64,000 nt of DNA from Streptomyces sp. NBC_00620 (GCF_026341825.1 NZ_JAPENY010000002.1:1116001-1180000), one strand, 5' to 3'; numbered from the stretch's first letter, positions 1 through 7,810 are shown. Notes: generated by a model not told the origin, from the letters alone. Program-made: numbers and translations.

Positions 1-421
1 CGCCCGCAAGACCGAGGTCGTGCGCCGAGCCATCGACCTCCACCAGCCCGACCCCGCCGACCCCATCGGCGTCATGGCGGCCATCGGCGGCCTCGAACAC
101 GCGGCCATGGTCGGCCTCCTGCTCGGCGGCGCGTCCCTCCGTACGCCGGTCATCCTGGACGGCGTCAGCGCCGGCGCCGCCGCCCTCGTGGCCCGCGCCA
201 TCGCTCCGGAGGTCCTCGCCGCCTGCATCGCAGGCCACCGCAGCGCGGAGCCGGGCCACGTGGCCGCCCTGAACAAGCTGGGCCTGCGCCCCCTGGTCGA
301 CCTGGACCTCCGCCTGGGCGAGGGCACGGGCGCACTGCTGGCACTGCCGGTGGTACAGAGCGCGGCGAGGGCGATGCACGAGGTGGCGACGTTCGATTCG
401 GCAGGGGTAACCGAAAAGTAG
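1..421 (+). CDS. cobT: Nicotinate-nucleotide-dimethylbenzimidazole phosphoribosyltransferase, C-terminal part
   Basis: This is the 3' end of a gene that starts before the window; about 139 residues are visible, in the frame that begins at base 2. The conserved C-terminal CobT features are present: a GLEHAAMVGLLLGGA stretch, then VILDGVSAGAAALVA, a GH-SAEPGH segment and a LDLRLGEGTGA segment close to the end. CobT transfers the phosphoribosyl group from nicotinate mononucleotide to 5,6-dimethylbenzimidazole to form the lower ligand of cobalamin. A SUMT-type corrinoid/siroheme gene follows on the same strand about 230 bases on, which fits a corrinoid locus. The start and N-terminal half cannot be judged. 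Confidence 0.9.
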   Translation, partial: ARKTEVVRRAIDLHQPDPADPIGVMAAIGGLEHAAMVGLLLGGASLRTPVILDGVSAGAAALVARAIAPEVLAACIAGHRSAEPGHVAALNKLGLRPLVDLDLRLGEGTGALLALPVVQSAARAMHEVATFDSAGVTEK

Positions 422-500
422 ACGTGAGGGCTGTGGGCAGGCGTTCCGCAGGGCGGAACGGGTGGGCACAGCCTGCCCACCGGGCCGCACTGTGGGGGGT

Positions 501-519
501 CCGGGGGCGCAGCCCCCGG
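501..519. repeat. Short GC hairpin of a recurrent Streptomyces intergenic element
   Basis: CCGGGGGC and GCCCCCGG form a perfect 8-bp stem around a 3-base loop, followed by a GGGAAGGGGCGGG-type tail. A second copy of the same layout (CTGGGGGC, 4-base loop, GCCCCCAG, then GGGAAGGGGCGG) occurs at 56054-56073. It lies in the 230-base gap between cobT and the next gene and may act as a weak terminator. There is no T-run. Confidence 0.55.
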
Positions 520-653
520 TTTCGGGAAGGGGCGGGCTTGGGGAAAGAACCCCCACCCCACCCCAGCCCCCCACGCCCCCGCACCATAAAATCCGCACGT
601 CAGGGGCCACTCCAGGCACCAACGCCCCACCCCGCCCGAGGAGCCGCACAGCC

Positions 654-1889
654 ATGGCCGAACACCCCGCCTACCCCGTAGGCCTCCGCCTCACCGGCCG
701 CCGCGTAGTGGTCCTCGGCGGCGGCCAGGTAGCCCAACGCCGCCTCCCGGCGCTCATCGCCGCAGGCGCGGACATCCACCTCGTATCACCGCAGGCCACC
801 CCCTCCGTGGAAGCGATGGCCGACGCAGGCGAGATCACCTGGACGAGACGCCCGTACGAGAACGGCGACCTGGCGAACACTTGGTACGCCCTGATCGCCA
901 CCAGCGACCACGAGGCGAACGCCGAAGCCTCCGCCGAGGCGGAGCGCCACCGTGTCTGGTGCGTCCGCTCGGACGACGCCGACGCGGCCACGGCGTGGAC
1001 CCCGGCCACGGGCCACAGCGAGGGCGTCACCGTGGCGGTCCTCACGACGGATGCCCGCGGCCGCGACCCCCGCCACACCGCCGCGATCCGCGACGCGGTG
1101 GTCGAGGGCCTGCGCGACGGCACCCTGGTGGCCCCCCACCACCGCACCCGCACCCCCGGCGTCGCCCTGGTCGGCGGCGGCCCCGGCGACCCGGACCTGA
1201 TCACGGTCCGCGGCCGCCGCCTCCTCGCCGAGGCCGACGTGGTCATCGCCGACCGCCTCGGCCCGCGCGACCTGCTCGCCGAACTGCCCCCGCACGTCGA
1301 GGTGATCGACGCGGCGAAGATCCCGTACGGCCGTTTCATGGCCCAGGAGGCCATCAACAACGCGCTGATCGAGCACGCCAAGCAGGGCAAGTCGGTCGTA
1401 CGGCTGAAGGGCGGCGACCCGTTCGTCTACGGCCGTGGCATGGAGGAGGTCCAGGCGCTCGCCGAGGCCGGCATCCCGTGCACGGTCGTTCCCGGCATCT
1501 CCAGCTCGATCTCGGTCCCGGGCGCCGCGGGCATCCCGGTCACGCACCGCGGGGTCGCCCACGAGTTCACAGTGGTCAGCGGCCATGTGGCCCCCGACGA
1601 CGAACGCTCACTCGTCGACTGGCAGTCCCTCGCAAAGCTGCGCGGCACCCTGGTCGTGCTCATGGGCGTCGACAAGATCGGCCGGATCGCCGAAACCCTG
1701 ATGGCGCACGGAAAGCCGGGCGACACCCCGGTCGCCCTGGTCCAGGAGGGCACGACGGCGGCCCAGCGCCGCGTCGACGCGACCCTGGCCACGGTCGCCG
1801 AGACCGTACGCACCGAGGACGTGAAGCCCCCGGCGGTCATCGTCATCGGCGAGGTCGTGAACGTGGGCCCCGGGAACCCCAAGCAGTAA
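654..1889 (+). CDS. cobA: Uroporphyrinogen-III C-methyltransferase fused to precorrin-2 dehydrogenase domain
   Basis: The 411-residue protein has an N-terminal NAD-binding siroheme-synthase domain (VVVLGGGQVAQRRLPAL near residue 17) and a C-terminal SAM-dependent SUMT domain (VALVGGGPGDPDLITVRG, VVIADRL, VRLKGGDPFVYGRG, VPGISS). It methylates uroporphyrinogen III at C2 and C7 to precorrin-2, and the N-terminal half probably oxidises precorrin-2 to sirohydrochlorin. The ATG at 654 is preceded by GAGGAG about 10 bases upstream; a longer reading frame back to 462 runs through low-complexity repeat DNA and is not credible. The usual CysG ferrochelatase/dimerisation part is short here, so chelatase activity is uncertain. 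Its position beside cobT suits a shared tetrapyrrole role. Confidence 0.93.
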   Translation: MAEHPAYPVGLRLTGRRVVVLGGGQVAQRRLPALIAAGADIHLVSPQATPSVEAMADAGEITWTRRPYENGDLANTWYALIATSDHEANAEASAEAERHRVWCVRSDDADAATAWTPATGHSEGVTVAVLTTDARGRDPRHTAAIRDAVVEGLRDGTLVAPHHRTRTPGVALVGGGPGDPDLITVRGRRLLAEADVVIADRLGPRDLLAELPPHVEVIDAAKIPYGRFMAQEAINNALIEHAKQGKSVVRLKGGDPFVYGRGMEEVQALAEAGIPCTVVPGISSSISVPGAAGIPVTHRGVAHEFTVVSGHVAPDDERSLVDWQSLAKLRGTLVVLMGVDKIGRIAETLMAHGKPGDTPVALVQEGTTAAQRRVDATLATVAETVRTEDVKPPAVIVIGEVVNVGPGNPKQ

Positions 1890-1976
1890 CCCCCGGGAAC
1901 CCCATGCAGTAACCCCCGGTAACGCAACCTCTTCCCAGCCGTTGGCACCGCACCCAGGACAAGGCAGTATCACCCT

Positions 1977-2804
1977 GTGGCCGATCTCATCACCGTTGAG
2001 GACCCCGCCGACCCGCGTCTGCGCGACTACACGGGCCTGACCGACGTGGAACTGCGCCGCAAGCGCGAACCCGCCGAGGGCCTGTTCATCGCCGAGGGCG
2101 AGAAGGTCATCAGACGGGCCAAGGACGCCGGGTACGAGATGCGCTCGATGCTGCTCTCGGCCAAGTGGGTCGACGTCATGCGCGACGTCATCGACGAACT
2201 CCCGGCCCCGGTGTACGCGGTCAGCCCCGAGCTCGCCGAACAGGTCACCGGCTACCACGTGCACCGCGGCGCGCTCGCCTCCATGCAGCGCAAGCCATTG
2301 CCGACGGCGGACGAACTCCTGCAGTCCACCCGCCGCGTGGTCGTTATGGAGTCGGTCAACGACCACACCAACATCGGCGCGATCTTCCGCTCCGCCGCGG
2401 CGCTCGGCATGGACGCCGTGCTGCTCTCCCCGGACTGCGCCGACCCGCTCTACCGCCGCAGCGTGAAGGTCTCCATGGGCGCCGTCTTCGCCGTCCCGTA
2501 CGCCCGGCTCGACTCCTGGCCCAAGGGCCTGGAGTCGGTCCGCGAGGCCGGCTTCAACCTGCTTGCCCTCACCCCCGACGAGAAGGCGAAGTCCCTCGAC
2601 GAGGCGGCCCCGCACCGCATGGACCGCGTCGCGCTGATGCTCGGCGCGGAGGGCGACGGCCTGTCCACCAAGGCCCTGATGGCGGCGGACGAGTGGGTCC
2701 GCATCCCGATGGCCCACGGCGTCGACTCACTCAACGTGGGCGCGGCGGCCTCGGTCGCCTTCTACGCGGTGGCGACGGGCCGCCCGCAGCCCCTAGTCTT
2801 CTGA
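1977..2804 (+). CDS. TrmH/SpoU-family rRNA 2'-O-methyltransferase, 3' end supplied by an IS
   Basis: The 275-residue protein has an N-terminal RNA-binding substrate domain (residues 1-100) and a C-terminal SPOUT knot domain with the three SpoU motifs: NDHTNIGAIFRSA, LMLGAEGDGLS and IPMAHGVDSLNVGAAASVAFY. It is predicted to methylate a ribose 2'-OH in rRNA using SAM. The GTG at 1977 is the start giving the normal family length. The last codons (V, F, stop at 2802-2804) lie inside the left inverted repeat of the downstream insertion sequence. All catalytic motifs lie upstream of the insertion, so the enzyme should be functional. The exact rRNA target cannot be told from sequence. Confidence 0.88.
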   Translation: MADLITVEDPADPRLRDYTGLTDVELRRKREPAEGLFIAEGEKVIRRAKDAGYEMRSMLLSAKWVDVMRDVIDELPAPVYAVSPELAEQVTGYHVHRGALASMQRKPLPTADELLQSTRRVVVMESVNDHTNIGAIFRSAAALGMDAVLLSPDCADPLYRRSVKVSMGAVFAVPYARLDSWPKGLESVREAGFNLLALTPDEKAKSLDEAAPHRMDRVALMLGAEGDGLSTKALMAADEWVRIPMAHGVDSLNVGAAASVAFYAVATGRPQPLVF

Positions 2805-2824
2805 GTCAGGACTTCTATTCAGAT
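2793..2824 (+). repeat. Left terminal inverted repeat of the IS630 element
   Basis: This 32-base arm starts CTAGTCTTCTGAGTCAGG and pairs with 3900-3931 with one mismatch. It contains the TGA (2802-2804) that terminates the upstream methyltransferase frame. Confidence 0.9.
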
Positions 2825-3930
2825 GTATAGGCTTGTTCCATGGCACGGACGGGGCGGCCGAAGGCCGAGTTGACGCTGTCGGACGAGGAACGGGCCGCAC
2901 TCGAGGGGTGGGTGCGGCGACATTCCACGCCGCAGGCATGGGCATTGCGGTGTCGGATCATCCTGGCCTGTGCCGCGGGTGCGTCGAACAAGGACGTGGC
3001 TGCTGAACTCGGCTCCACACCTCATGCGGTGGGCCGCTGGCGGGCCCGGTTCGTGCAGTACCGGATCGCTGGTCTTGGAGACATGCCGCGTCCGGGCGGT
3101 CCCAGGACGGTGACGGACGAGCAGGTCGCCGCGGTGATCGCCAGGACACTGGAGTCCACTCCAAAGAACGCGACGCACTGGTCGACGCGGGCGATGGCGA
3201 AAGAGATGGGTCTTTCGCAGTCGTCGGTGTCACGGATCTGGCGGGCCTTCGGCCTGCAGCCGCACCGGTCGGAGACCTTCAAGCTGTCGACCGATCCGTA
3301 TTTCGTCGACAAGGTCCACGATGTCGTCGGCCTCTACCTGGACCCGCCCGAGCGGGCCCTGGTGTTCTGTGTCGACGAGAAGTCGCAGATCCAGGCGCTG
3401 GACCGGTCCCAGCCCGTCCTGCCGATGATGCCCGGGGTTCCCGAGCGGGCAACGCACGACTACGTCCGGGCCGGCACCACCACCCTGTTCGCGGCCCTTG
3501 AGGTCGCCACCGGCAAAGTGATCGGCTCCCTGCACCGCAGACACCGTGCCGAGGAGTTCAAGAAGTTCCTGACCAAGCTCGACAAAGAGGTGCCTGCCGG
3601 CCTGGATGTCCACCTCATCTGCGACAACTACGCCACCCACAAAACCCCCGCCATCAAGAAGTGGCTGCTGGCCCATCCCCGCTTCCACCTGCACTTCACG
3701 CCGACCGGATCGTCCTGGCTGAACCTCGTCGAGCGCTGGTTCGCCGAACTGACCAACAAACAGATACGGCGAGGCGTCCACAGGACCGTCCAAGCGCTGG
3801 AGAAGGACATCCGCACCTGGATCGCCGCCTGGAACACCGATCCGAAGCCCTACGTCTGGACGAAGACCGCGGACGAGATCCTCGAACGCCTCGCCAGTTA
3901 TCTGAATAGAATTCCTGACTCAGAAGACTA
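2794..3930. mobile_element. IS630-family insertion sequence, apparently intact
   Basis: Near-perfect 32-bp inverted repeats lie at 2793-2824 and 3900-3931; they differ at a single position (a C at 2811 opposite an A in the inverted right end). Both ends read CTAG, which fits the TA target duplication typical of the IS630/mariner superfamily (TA at 2794-2795 and 3929-3930). The element is about 1.1 kb and carries one full-length transposase gene. It sits between the convergent rRNA methylase and Ser/Thr kinase genes, 15 bases from the kinase stop. High end similarity and an open transposase frame suggest recent insertion. Confidence 0.9.
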
Positions 3931-3931
3931 G
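2840..3931 (+). CDS. IS630-family DDE transposase
   Basis: The 363-residue transposase has N-terminal helix-turn-helix regions (including WSTRAMAKEMGLSQSSVSRI) and a DDE catalytic core. Likely catalytic residues are D179 in VDEKSQ, D262 in ICDNYATHK and E298 in LNLVERWFAEL, giving a spacing of about 35 between the last two, as expected for the IS630 group. It would catalyse cut-and-paste movement into TA sites. The ATG at 2840 lies just inside the left repeat. The TAG stop at 3929-3931 uses the TA target duplication itself, so the frame is exactly closed by the insertion site. No frameshift or premature stop is seen, so it is probably active. Confidence 0.93.
   Translation: MARTGRPKAELTLSDEERAALEGWVRRHSTPQAWALRCRIILACAAGASNKDVAAELGSTPHAVGRWRARFVQYRIAGLGDMPRPGGPRTVTDEQVAAVIARTLESTPKNATHWSTRAMAKEMGLSQSSVSRIWRAFGLQPHRSETFKLSTDPYFVDKVHDVVGLYLDPPERALVFCVDEKSQIQALDRSQPVLPMMPGVPERATHDYVRAGTTTLFAALEVATGKVIGSLHRRHRAEEFKKFLTKLDKEVPAGLDVHLICDNYATHKTPAIKKWLLAHPRFHLHFTPTGSSWLNLVERWFAELTNKQIRRGVHRTVQALEKDIRTWIAAWNTDPKPYVWTKTADEILERLASYLNRIPDSED
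3900..3931 (-). repeat. Right terminal inverted repeat of the IS630 element
   Basis: This is the right arm of the 32-bp inverted repeat, ending CAGAAGACTAG, matching the left arm on the opposite strand except at one base. It overlaps the last codons and stop of the transposase gene. Confidence 0.9.
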
Positions 3932-3945
3932 TACTCCTGCTGGAG

Positions 3946-5286
3946 TCAGCCCCAGTACCGCTCGGCCATCGGATCCCCGTGAAGGGGCTCGTAGGACTGC
4001 GACTGCTGTACGACCTCGCGTACGCCACCGTCGTGACCGAGGCTTTGCGCCGGCCCCTGACACCCCTGCGCCGCCGCGATCCCCAGCGCCACCAGCAGCG
4101 TCACCACGACGAACACGAAGAGCCGCTGACGCAGCAGCCGCGGGTTGGCGGGCCGCCGACCGGTTCCGGTGGTCCGGGGCCCGGGCCGCCCGGTGCCGCT
4201 GCGGGGCGCGGGCCTGCTGCCGGTGCGGCCGGTGTTCCGCGGGGGAGCGGGGCGCGCCCCCGACCGTGCGCCGCCGCCGTTCGTCCCGCCCGTACGCGGC
4301 GAGGGAGTGCCCTGCGGACGCCGCTGGGTGCGCTGCTCGGTGTACCTCTCGGTGTACTGCTCGGCGAGCCGCCCCGTCGGCCGGTCGGGATCGGTACGCG
4401 GCGCGGGCGGACGGGCTTCGGCCAGCCCCTGTGCCTCGCGGGCGGCGATCTCCTTGAGCCGCAGCGACAGTTGGAGCGTGCTGGGCCGCTCCTCCGGGTC
4501 CTTCGCGAGGCAAGCCCGCACGAGGGGTGCCAGCGCGTCCGGAACGCCGTGCAGTTGGGGCTCCTCGTGCACCACCCGGTAGAGCATCACTTCGGAACTG
4601 CCGTGCCCGAAGGGGGAGTCCTGGGTCGCCGCGTACGCGAGGGTGGCGCCTAGCGCGAACACGTCCGTGGCCGGAGTGACGGTGGCCCCGCGCACCTGCT
4701 CGGGCGCGAGGAAGCCCGGCGACCCGACAGCCGTACCGACATGCGTGAGCGTGCTCGCCCCCGTCGCCCAGGCGATCCCGAAGTCGATGATCCGCGGCCC
4801 CTTCGGGGACAGCAGGATGTTGGAGGGCTTGAGATCCCGGTGTACGACACCGGCCTCGTGCACCGCGACGAGCCCCTCGGAGAGGGCGGCACCGACGGAG
4901 GCCACATCGGCGGCGGTCAGCGGCCCTTCCTCGGCGACCTTGTCGTGCAGGGAGGGCCCGGGAACGTACTGCGTGGCGAACCACGGCCGGTCCGCCTCCA
5001 GATCCGCCGCGACAAGCCGCGCCGTGCACCCGCCGCGAATCCGCCGCGCCGCAGAGACCTCGCGCGCGAACCGCGACCGGAACTCCTGATCCTCCGCCAG
5101 ATCCGGCCGGATCACCTTCAGCGCGACCCGCTGCCCACGCCGGTCGGAGCCCAGGTAGACCACGCCCATACCACCCGCGCCGAGCCGTCTGTGAAGCCTG
5201 AACGAGCCGACGACACGCGGGTCCTCGCGCCTCAGGCGCATCATCGCCATGTCCATCCCCGCTGCCCGGTCCGTTTGACGAGCCAC
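3946..5286 (-). CDS. Membrane-anchored Ser/Thr protein kinase (PknB-like, Hanks type)
   Basis: A complete Hanks-type kinase domain fills the N-terminal 280 residues: glycine loop LGAGGMGVVYLG (35-46), VALK lysine K57, catalytic loop HRDLKPSN (149-156), DFG at 168-170 and an APEQ motif. A long Pro/Arg/Thr-rich linker follows, then one hydrophobic segment (RLFVFVVVTLLVALGIAAA) and a short outside tail of about 45 residues. There are no PASTA repeats, so the sensor part is minimal. It probably phosphorylates cytoplasmic proteins from the membrane. GTG at 5286 gives 446 residues; ATGs at 5256 and 5250 are equally plausible starts and leave the domain whole. The gene ends next to the IS630 right end but is not interrupted. 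Confidence 0.88.
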   Translation of the reverse strand: MARQTDRAAGMDMAMMRLRREDPRVVGSFRLHRRLGAGGMGVVYLGSDRRGQRVALKVIRPDLAEDQEFRSRFAREVSAARRIRGGCTARLVAADLEADRPWFATQYVPGPSLHDKVAEEGPLTAADVASVGAALSEGLVAVHEAGVVHRDLKPSNILLSPKGPRIIDFGIAWATGASTLTHVGTAVGSPGFLAPEQVRGATVTPATDVFALGATLAYAATQDSPFGHGSSEVMLYRVVHEEPQLHGVPDALAPLVRACLAKDPEERPSTLQLSLRLKEIAAREAQGLAEARPPAPRTDPDRPTGRLAEQYTERYTEQRTQRRPQGTPSPRTGGTNGGGARSGARPAPPRNTGRTGSRPAPRSGTGRPGPRTTGTGRRPANPRLLRQRLFVFVVVTLLVALGIAAAQGCQGPAQSLGHDGGVREVVQQSQSYEPLHGDPMAERYWG

Positions 5287-5343
5287 AGCTTACGTTTACG
5301 CGGCCGGTGGCGCGCAGAGGCCGCGCCCTCTCGGCCCGATCGA

Positions 5344-5366
5344 TTGTCAGTGCCGGGTGGGAAACT
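5344..5366 (+). promoter_or_regulatory. Possible DNA-damage type promoter (weak -10)
   Basis: TTGTCAGTG at 5344-5352 matches the TTGTCRGTG box of RecA-NDp/PafBC promoters in all nine positions. At the required 8-base spacing the -10 reads GAAACT instead of TAnnnT. It points toward the small gene at 5453. It is listed because two much better matches occur elsewhere in the window. Confidence 0.3.
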
Positions 5367-5452
5367 TGAAAGGTGGTCAGGGAGCGTGTGAACAGTGCGG
5401 CTTTGGACCGACTGTGATCCCAACCACCCGTCGCAGAAGGGGGATTGAACCC

Positions 5453-5692
5453 GTGAAGGGTGACCGAGTGGAGATAGTCGTGGACGCCGGGGACACGACA
5501 CGTACATACGAGGTGGTGGCCAGCAGGGCAGGCCGCAGGGTGGAGACGGCGGTACGCCGAGGTGTCGTAGAAGTGAGCGAAGTCACCCGAAGCGGATCAG
5601 TGGTCCGCACCGCCCGCTTCATGGCGACCCGGGTCCTGGCGCTGGTGGAGCAGCCGGTACCCAGGGAGGACAGCTCGGAACAGCCGGGATAG
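5453..5692 (+). CDS. Small conserved hypothetical protein (79 residues)
   Basis: The GTG start at 5453 follows an AGAAGGGGG ribosome-binding site about 9 bases upstream. This gives a compact soluble protein beginning MKGDRVEIVVDAGD and rich in beta-type residues (TYEVVASRAGRRVETAV, GVVEVSEVTRSGSVVRTARF). It resembles small single-domain proteins conserved in streptomycetes, but I do not recognise a named domain or function. It is transcribed away from the kinase gene, with about 170 bases between the two starts. A longer frame from 5357 would add a Cys-containing stretch with no RBS, so the short start is preferred. Confidence 0.6.
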   Translation: MKGDRVEIVVDAGDTTRTYEVVASRAGRRVETAVRRGVVEVSEVTRSGSVVRTARFMATRVLALVEQPVPREDSSEQPG

Positions 5693-5936
5693 CAGGCACA
5701 GACCGGGCACCCCCTCCGGGAAGACCCTGAGACCTAGGACCTCGTCTCCACCCAGGGGAGTACTCCGCAGGTCATCGGTCATCCTCCGGGAGGCCCGCCA
5801 ATCGGTACGAGGGCATGACGACCCATCGGCGCCGCGCACCTAGATTTGAGGTCAAGCGGCGGGTGCAGCACTCGTCCCCCGAGGTCAGACACCCGCCGCT
5901 GCCAACCACAACAGAAGCTCGGTCAGGAGAGGGACC

Positions 5937-6146
5937 ATGGCCCACACGGCACCGCGGACGGCGATCCGCACGCAAGGACGCAAGGCATACGCCGCGGCGT
6001 TCGGCACCCGCCGCCAGGGTCAGCGCCACCCATTGGTGGCGACAGCAATGGTCCTCCCCCTGGCGGCCCTGCTCGTAGTCGTCTTCGGCGGCTGGGAAGC
6101 AGTGGTCACACAAGCGTCGTCCGTGGGCGTGATGCTGGGGCGCTGA
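5937..6146 (+). CDS. Small single-span membrane protein
   Basis: The 69-residue protein starts at ATG 5937 with an AGGAGAGGGA ribosome-binding site just upstream. It has a basic N-terminus (about 30 residues, many Arg/Gln) and one hydrophobic segment (LVATAMVLPLAALLVVVFGGW), so it is probably an inner-membrane protein with its N-terminus inside. Function is unknown. A strong bidirectional hairpin terminator follows at 6237-6270. The 240 bases upstream contain no other gene; a TAGATT hexamer at 5841-5846 could be a -10 box but lacks a convincing -35. Confidence 0.6.
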   Translation: MAHTAPRTAIRTQGRKAYAAAFGTRRQGQRHPLVATAMVLPLAALLVVVFGGWEAVVTQASSVGVMLGR

Positions 6147-6236
6147 GCGGCGCCCCAGGCCCGGAAGAGCGGTCCGGGCGGGGACATCCGGCCATGAAAC
6201 CCCGTGGGGACGGGGGTGCGGCGGACGGCAAAAAAT

Positions 6237-6270
6237 GCCCGCGCAGCTGGGGAGCTGCGCGGGCGTTTTT
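6237..6270. terminator. Strong intrinsic terminator, both directions
   Basis: A perfect 12-bp stem (GCCCGCGCAGCT / AGCTGCGCGGGC) with a GGGG loop is followed by GTTTTT and preceded by an A-run, so it can stop transcription from either side. Confidence 0.9.
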
Positions 6271-6327
6271 GTGCCGTCTTTTGCGCCTAAACCGGCGCCG
6301 CTTTCGCGGACCAAATTGCTCGCCGTA

Positions 6328-6353
6328 GTGGTTCCTCAATTGATGGTTGCGGT
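6328..6353 (+). repeat. 26-nt block shared, in opposite orientation, with the ruvC leader
   Basis: The block contains the core CTCAATTGATGGTTGCGGT and matches the complement of 42041-42066 at 25 of 26 positions; similarity extends a few bases further on the 5' side. It is AT-rich relative to its surroundings, contains two direct GGTT repeats around TCAATTGA, and lies 64 bases before the phosphotransferase start. Role unknown. Confidence 0.6.
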
Positions 6354-6416
6354 TCAGGGCCCTTCGGTGCGTGCGTACGCTCGTGAGGAACCGATCGCAT
6401 CCCAGGGGGATCCCGC

Positions 6417-7352
6417 GTGACCGCAGATGTGCTGACCGCGCTGACCGCCAAGGTGCGGGTCGCGGCCCACGCGGAGGGGGTGTGCGCGCATCCCGACACG
6501 GTGCTCGCCGACAGGCAGGACGGCACCGTCGTCCGGCACGGTGACACCGTCGCCAAGGCGCACGCACCCGGTACGGACCCGGCGGAGCTCCTCCGTCGCC
6601 TGGCGGTCGCCGCGCACCCCGCCCTCACCGGTACCCTCCTCGCCCCGCTGCGCCCGGTCCCCGTCGACCTGCACGGACGCCTGGTGACCTTCTGGCCGTA
6701 CGGCACGCCCGTCGACCCGGAGAATCCCGAGGCGGCCCCGTGGGAGGCCGCCGCCACCCTGCTGGCCCGGCTGCACCGGGCGCCCGTGCCGGGCGGGCTG
6801 CCGCCCATGCGAGGCCCCGCCAAGGCGGCCCGCGCGATCGACCGGCTCCGGGCGGCGGGCCCGCACACGGCCGCAGCCCCGGTCCTGCGTGCCTGGGCAG
6901 CCCTCCCGGCCTGGGCCCGCGCGGAAGCCCCCATGCCGGCCACGGCGACCCTCTGTCACGGCGACCTCCACCTCGGCCAGCTCGTACGCCACCCCGCGAC
7001 GACCGGCCGCTGGCTCCTCATCGACGTCGACGACCTGGGCGTGGGCGTCCCGGCCTGGGACCTGGCCCGCCCGGCCGCCTGGTACGCCTGCGGCCTGCTC
7101 CCGCCCGACGACTGGACCCGCTTCCTGACCGCCTACCGGCACGCGGGCGGTCCGGCCGTCCCCGCCCACGGCGACCCCTGGCCCGCCCTGGACGTCGCGG
7201 CCCGCGCCCTCACCGTGCAGACGGCCGCCCTGGCGATCGCCAAGTCCGCCGCGGAGGGCCGCCCGTTGGACGAGGTGGAGCAGGCCGTGATCGACGCCTG
7301 CGACCGAATGAGCGGCGCCCCGCCCGAGTTGGCGCACGATTTCGCCAAGTAG
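6417..7352 (+). CDS. Aminoglycoside-phosphotransferase-family kinase
   Basis: The 311-residue protein carries the APH/choline-kinase fold signature: the Brenner-type catalytic motif CHGDLHLGQLV (near residue 180) and the metal-binding IDVDDLGVGVPAWDLARP about 25 residues later. Upstream is the small N-lobe with a nucleotide-facing beta sheet (DGTVVRHGDTVAKAH). Family members phosphorylate small molecules or act on aminoglycosides, macrolides or cell-wall intermediates; the substrate here cannot be read from sequence. The GTG at 6417 follows an AGGGGGA ribosome-binding site. The neighbouring 26-nt conserved block upstream may be regulatory. Confidence 0.82.
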   Translation: MTADVLTALTAKVRVAAHAEGVCAHPDTVLADRQDGTVVRHGDTVAKAHAPGTDPAELLRRLAVAAHPALTGTLLAPLRPVPVDLHGRLVTFWPYGTPVDPENPEAAPWEAAATLLARLHRAPVPGGLPPMRGPAKAARAIDRLRAAGPHTAAAPVLRAWAALPAWARAEAPMPATATLCHGDLHLGQLVRHPATTGRWLLIDVDDLGVGVPAWDLARPAAWYACGLLPPDDWTRFLTAYRHAGGPAVPAHGDPWPALDVAARALTVQTAALAIAKSAAEGRPLDEVEQAVIDACDRMSGAPPELAHDFAK

Positions 7353-7425
7353 GGTGCAACCGACCGAAGCCGGGCAGAGTCTGTCCTGGCGGAAGCAGTA
7401 CCGACGGCGAGGAGTTGAGCCGAGC

Positions 7426-7719
7426 ATGCAGTGTCCGAAGTGCCATGCGCCGATGCACACGTACAACCGCAACGGCGTCCAGATCGAGCAGTGCAGCGGT
7501 TGCCGCGGGATATTTCTCGACTACGGCGAGCTGGAGTCGCTGACCCGCATGGAGTCGCAGTGGTCGCAGCCCGCGCCGCCGCCCCCGGCCGCCCCGTACC
7601 AGGGCGCACCCGCACCCGCCTGGGGCGCCCCGCAGCACGGCGGTCACGGAGGCCACGGCGGACACTACGGCGGCCACCACCGTCAGAAGAGCTTCGGCCG
7701 CATGCTCTTCTCGTCCTGA
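7426..7719 (+). CDS. Zinc-ribbon (zf-TFIIB-type) protein with His/Gly-rich tail
   Basis: The 97-residue protein begins MQCPKCHAPM, followed by CSGCRGIFLDYGELESL, so two CxxC pairs about 22 residues apart form a TFIIB-type zinc ribbon. After a Pro/Ala linker comes a low-complexity GGHGGHGGHYGGHH segment that could bind metal. The ATG at 7426 has a GGCGAGGAG ribosome-binding site. Family members are small proteins of unknown role, sometimes linked to nucleic-acid or metal handling. It follows the phosphotransferase by 73 bases on the same strand and may be cotranscribed. Confidence 0.8.
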   Translation: MQCPKCHAPMHTYNRNGVQIEQCSGCRGIFLDYGELESLTRMESQWSQPAPPPPAAPYQGAPAPAWGAPQHGGHGGHGGHYGGHHRQKSFGRMLFSS

Positions 7720-7768
7720 CATTCCCGAAGTCCCGGGACTCCATGGGTCCCGGGACCCCCGGACACGA

Positions 7769-7805
7769 CGAAGCCCCCGACCGTACGAGACGGCCGGGGG
7801 CTTCG
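7769..7805. terminator. Hairpin terminator between the zinc-ribbon gene and the tRNA cluster
   Basis: CGAAGCCCCCG and CGGGGGCTTCG form an 11-bp stem with a 15-base loop. It lies between two convergently transcribed units, the zinc-ribbon gene (plus) and the tRNA cluster (minus). Confidence 0.75.
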
Positions 7806-7810
7806 GCTGG

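Noticed and set aside
462..653. N-terminal extension of the SUMT gene to an upstream ATG
   Set aside because: The added 64 residues are Pro/Gly/Arg low complexity read through an intergenic repeat; ATG 654 has a proper ribosome-binding site and begins at the fold.
6417..7352. Calling the APH-fold gene an aminoglycoside resistance gene
   Set aside because: The fold motifs are shared by many small-molecule kinases and nothing in the context indicates an antibiotic substrate.
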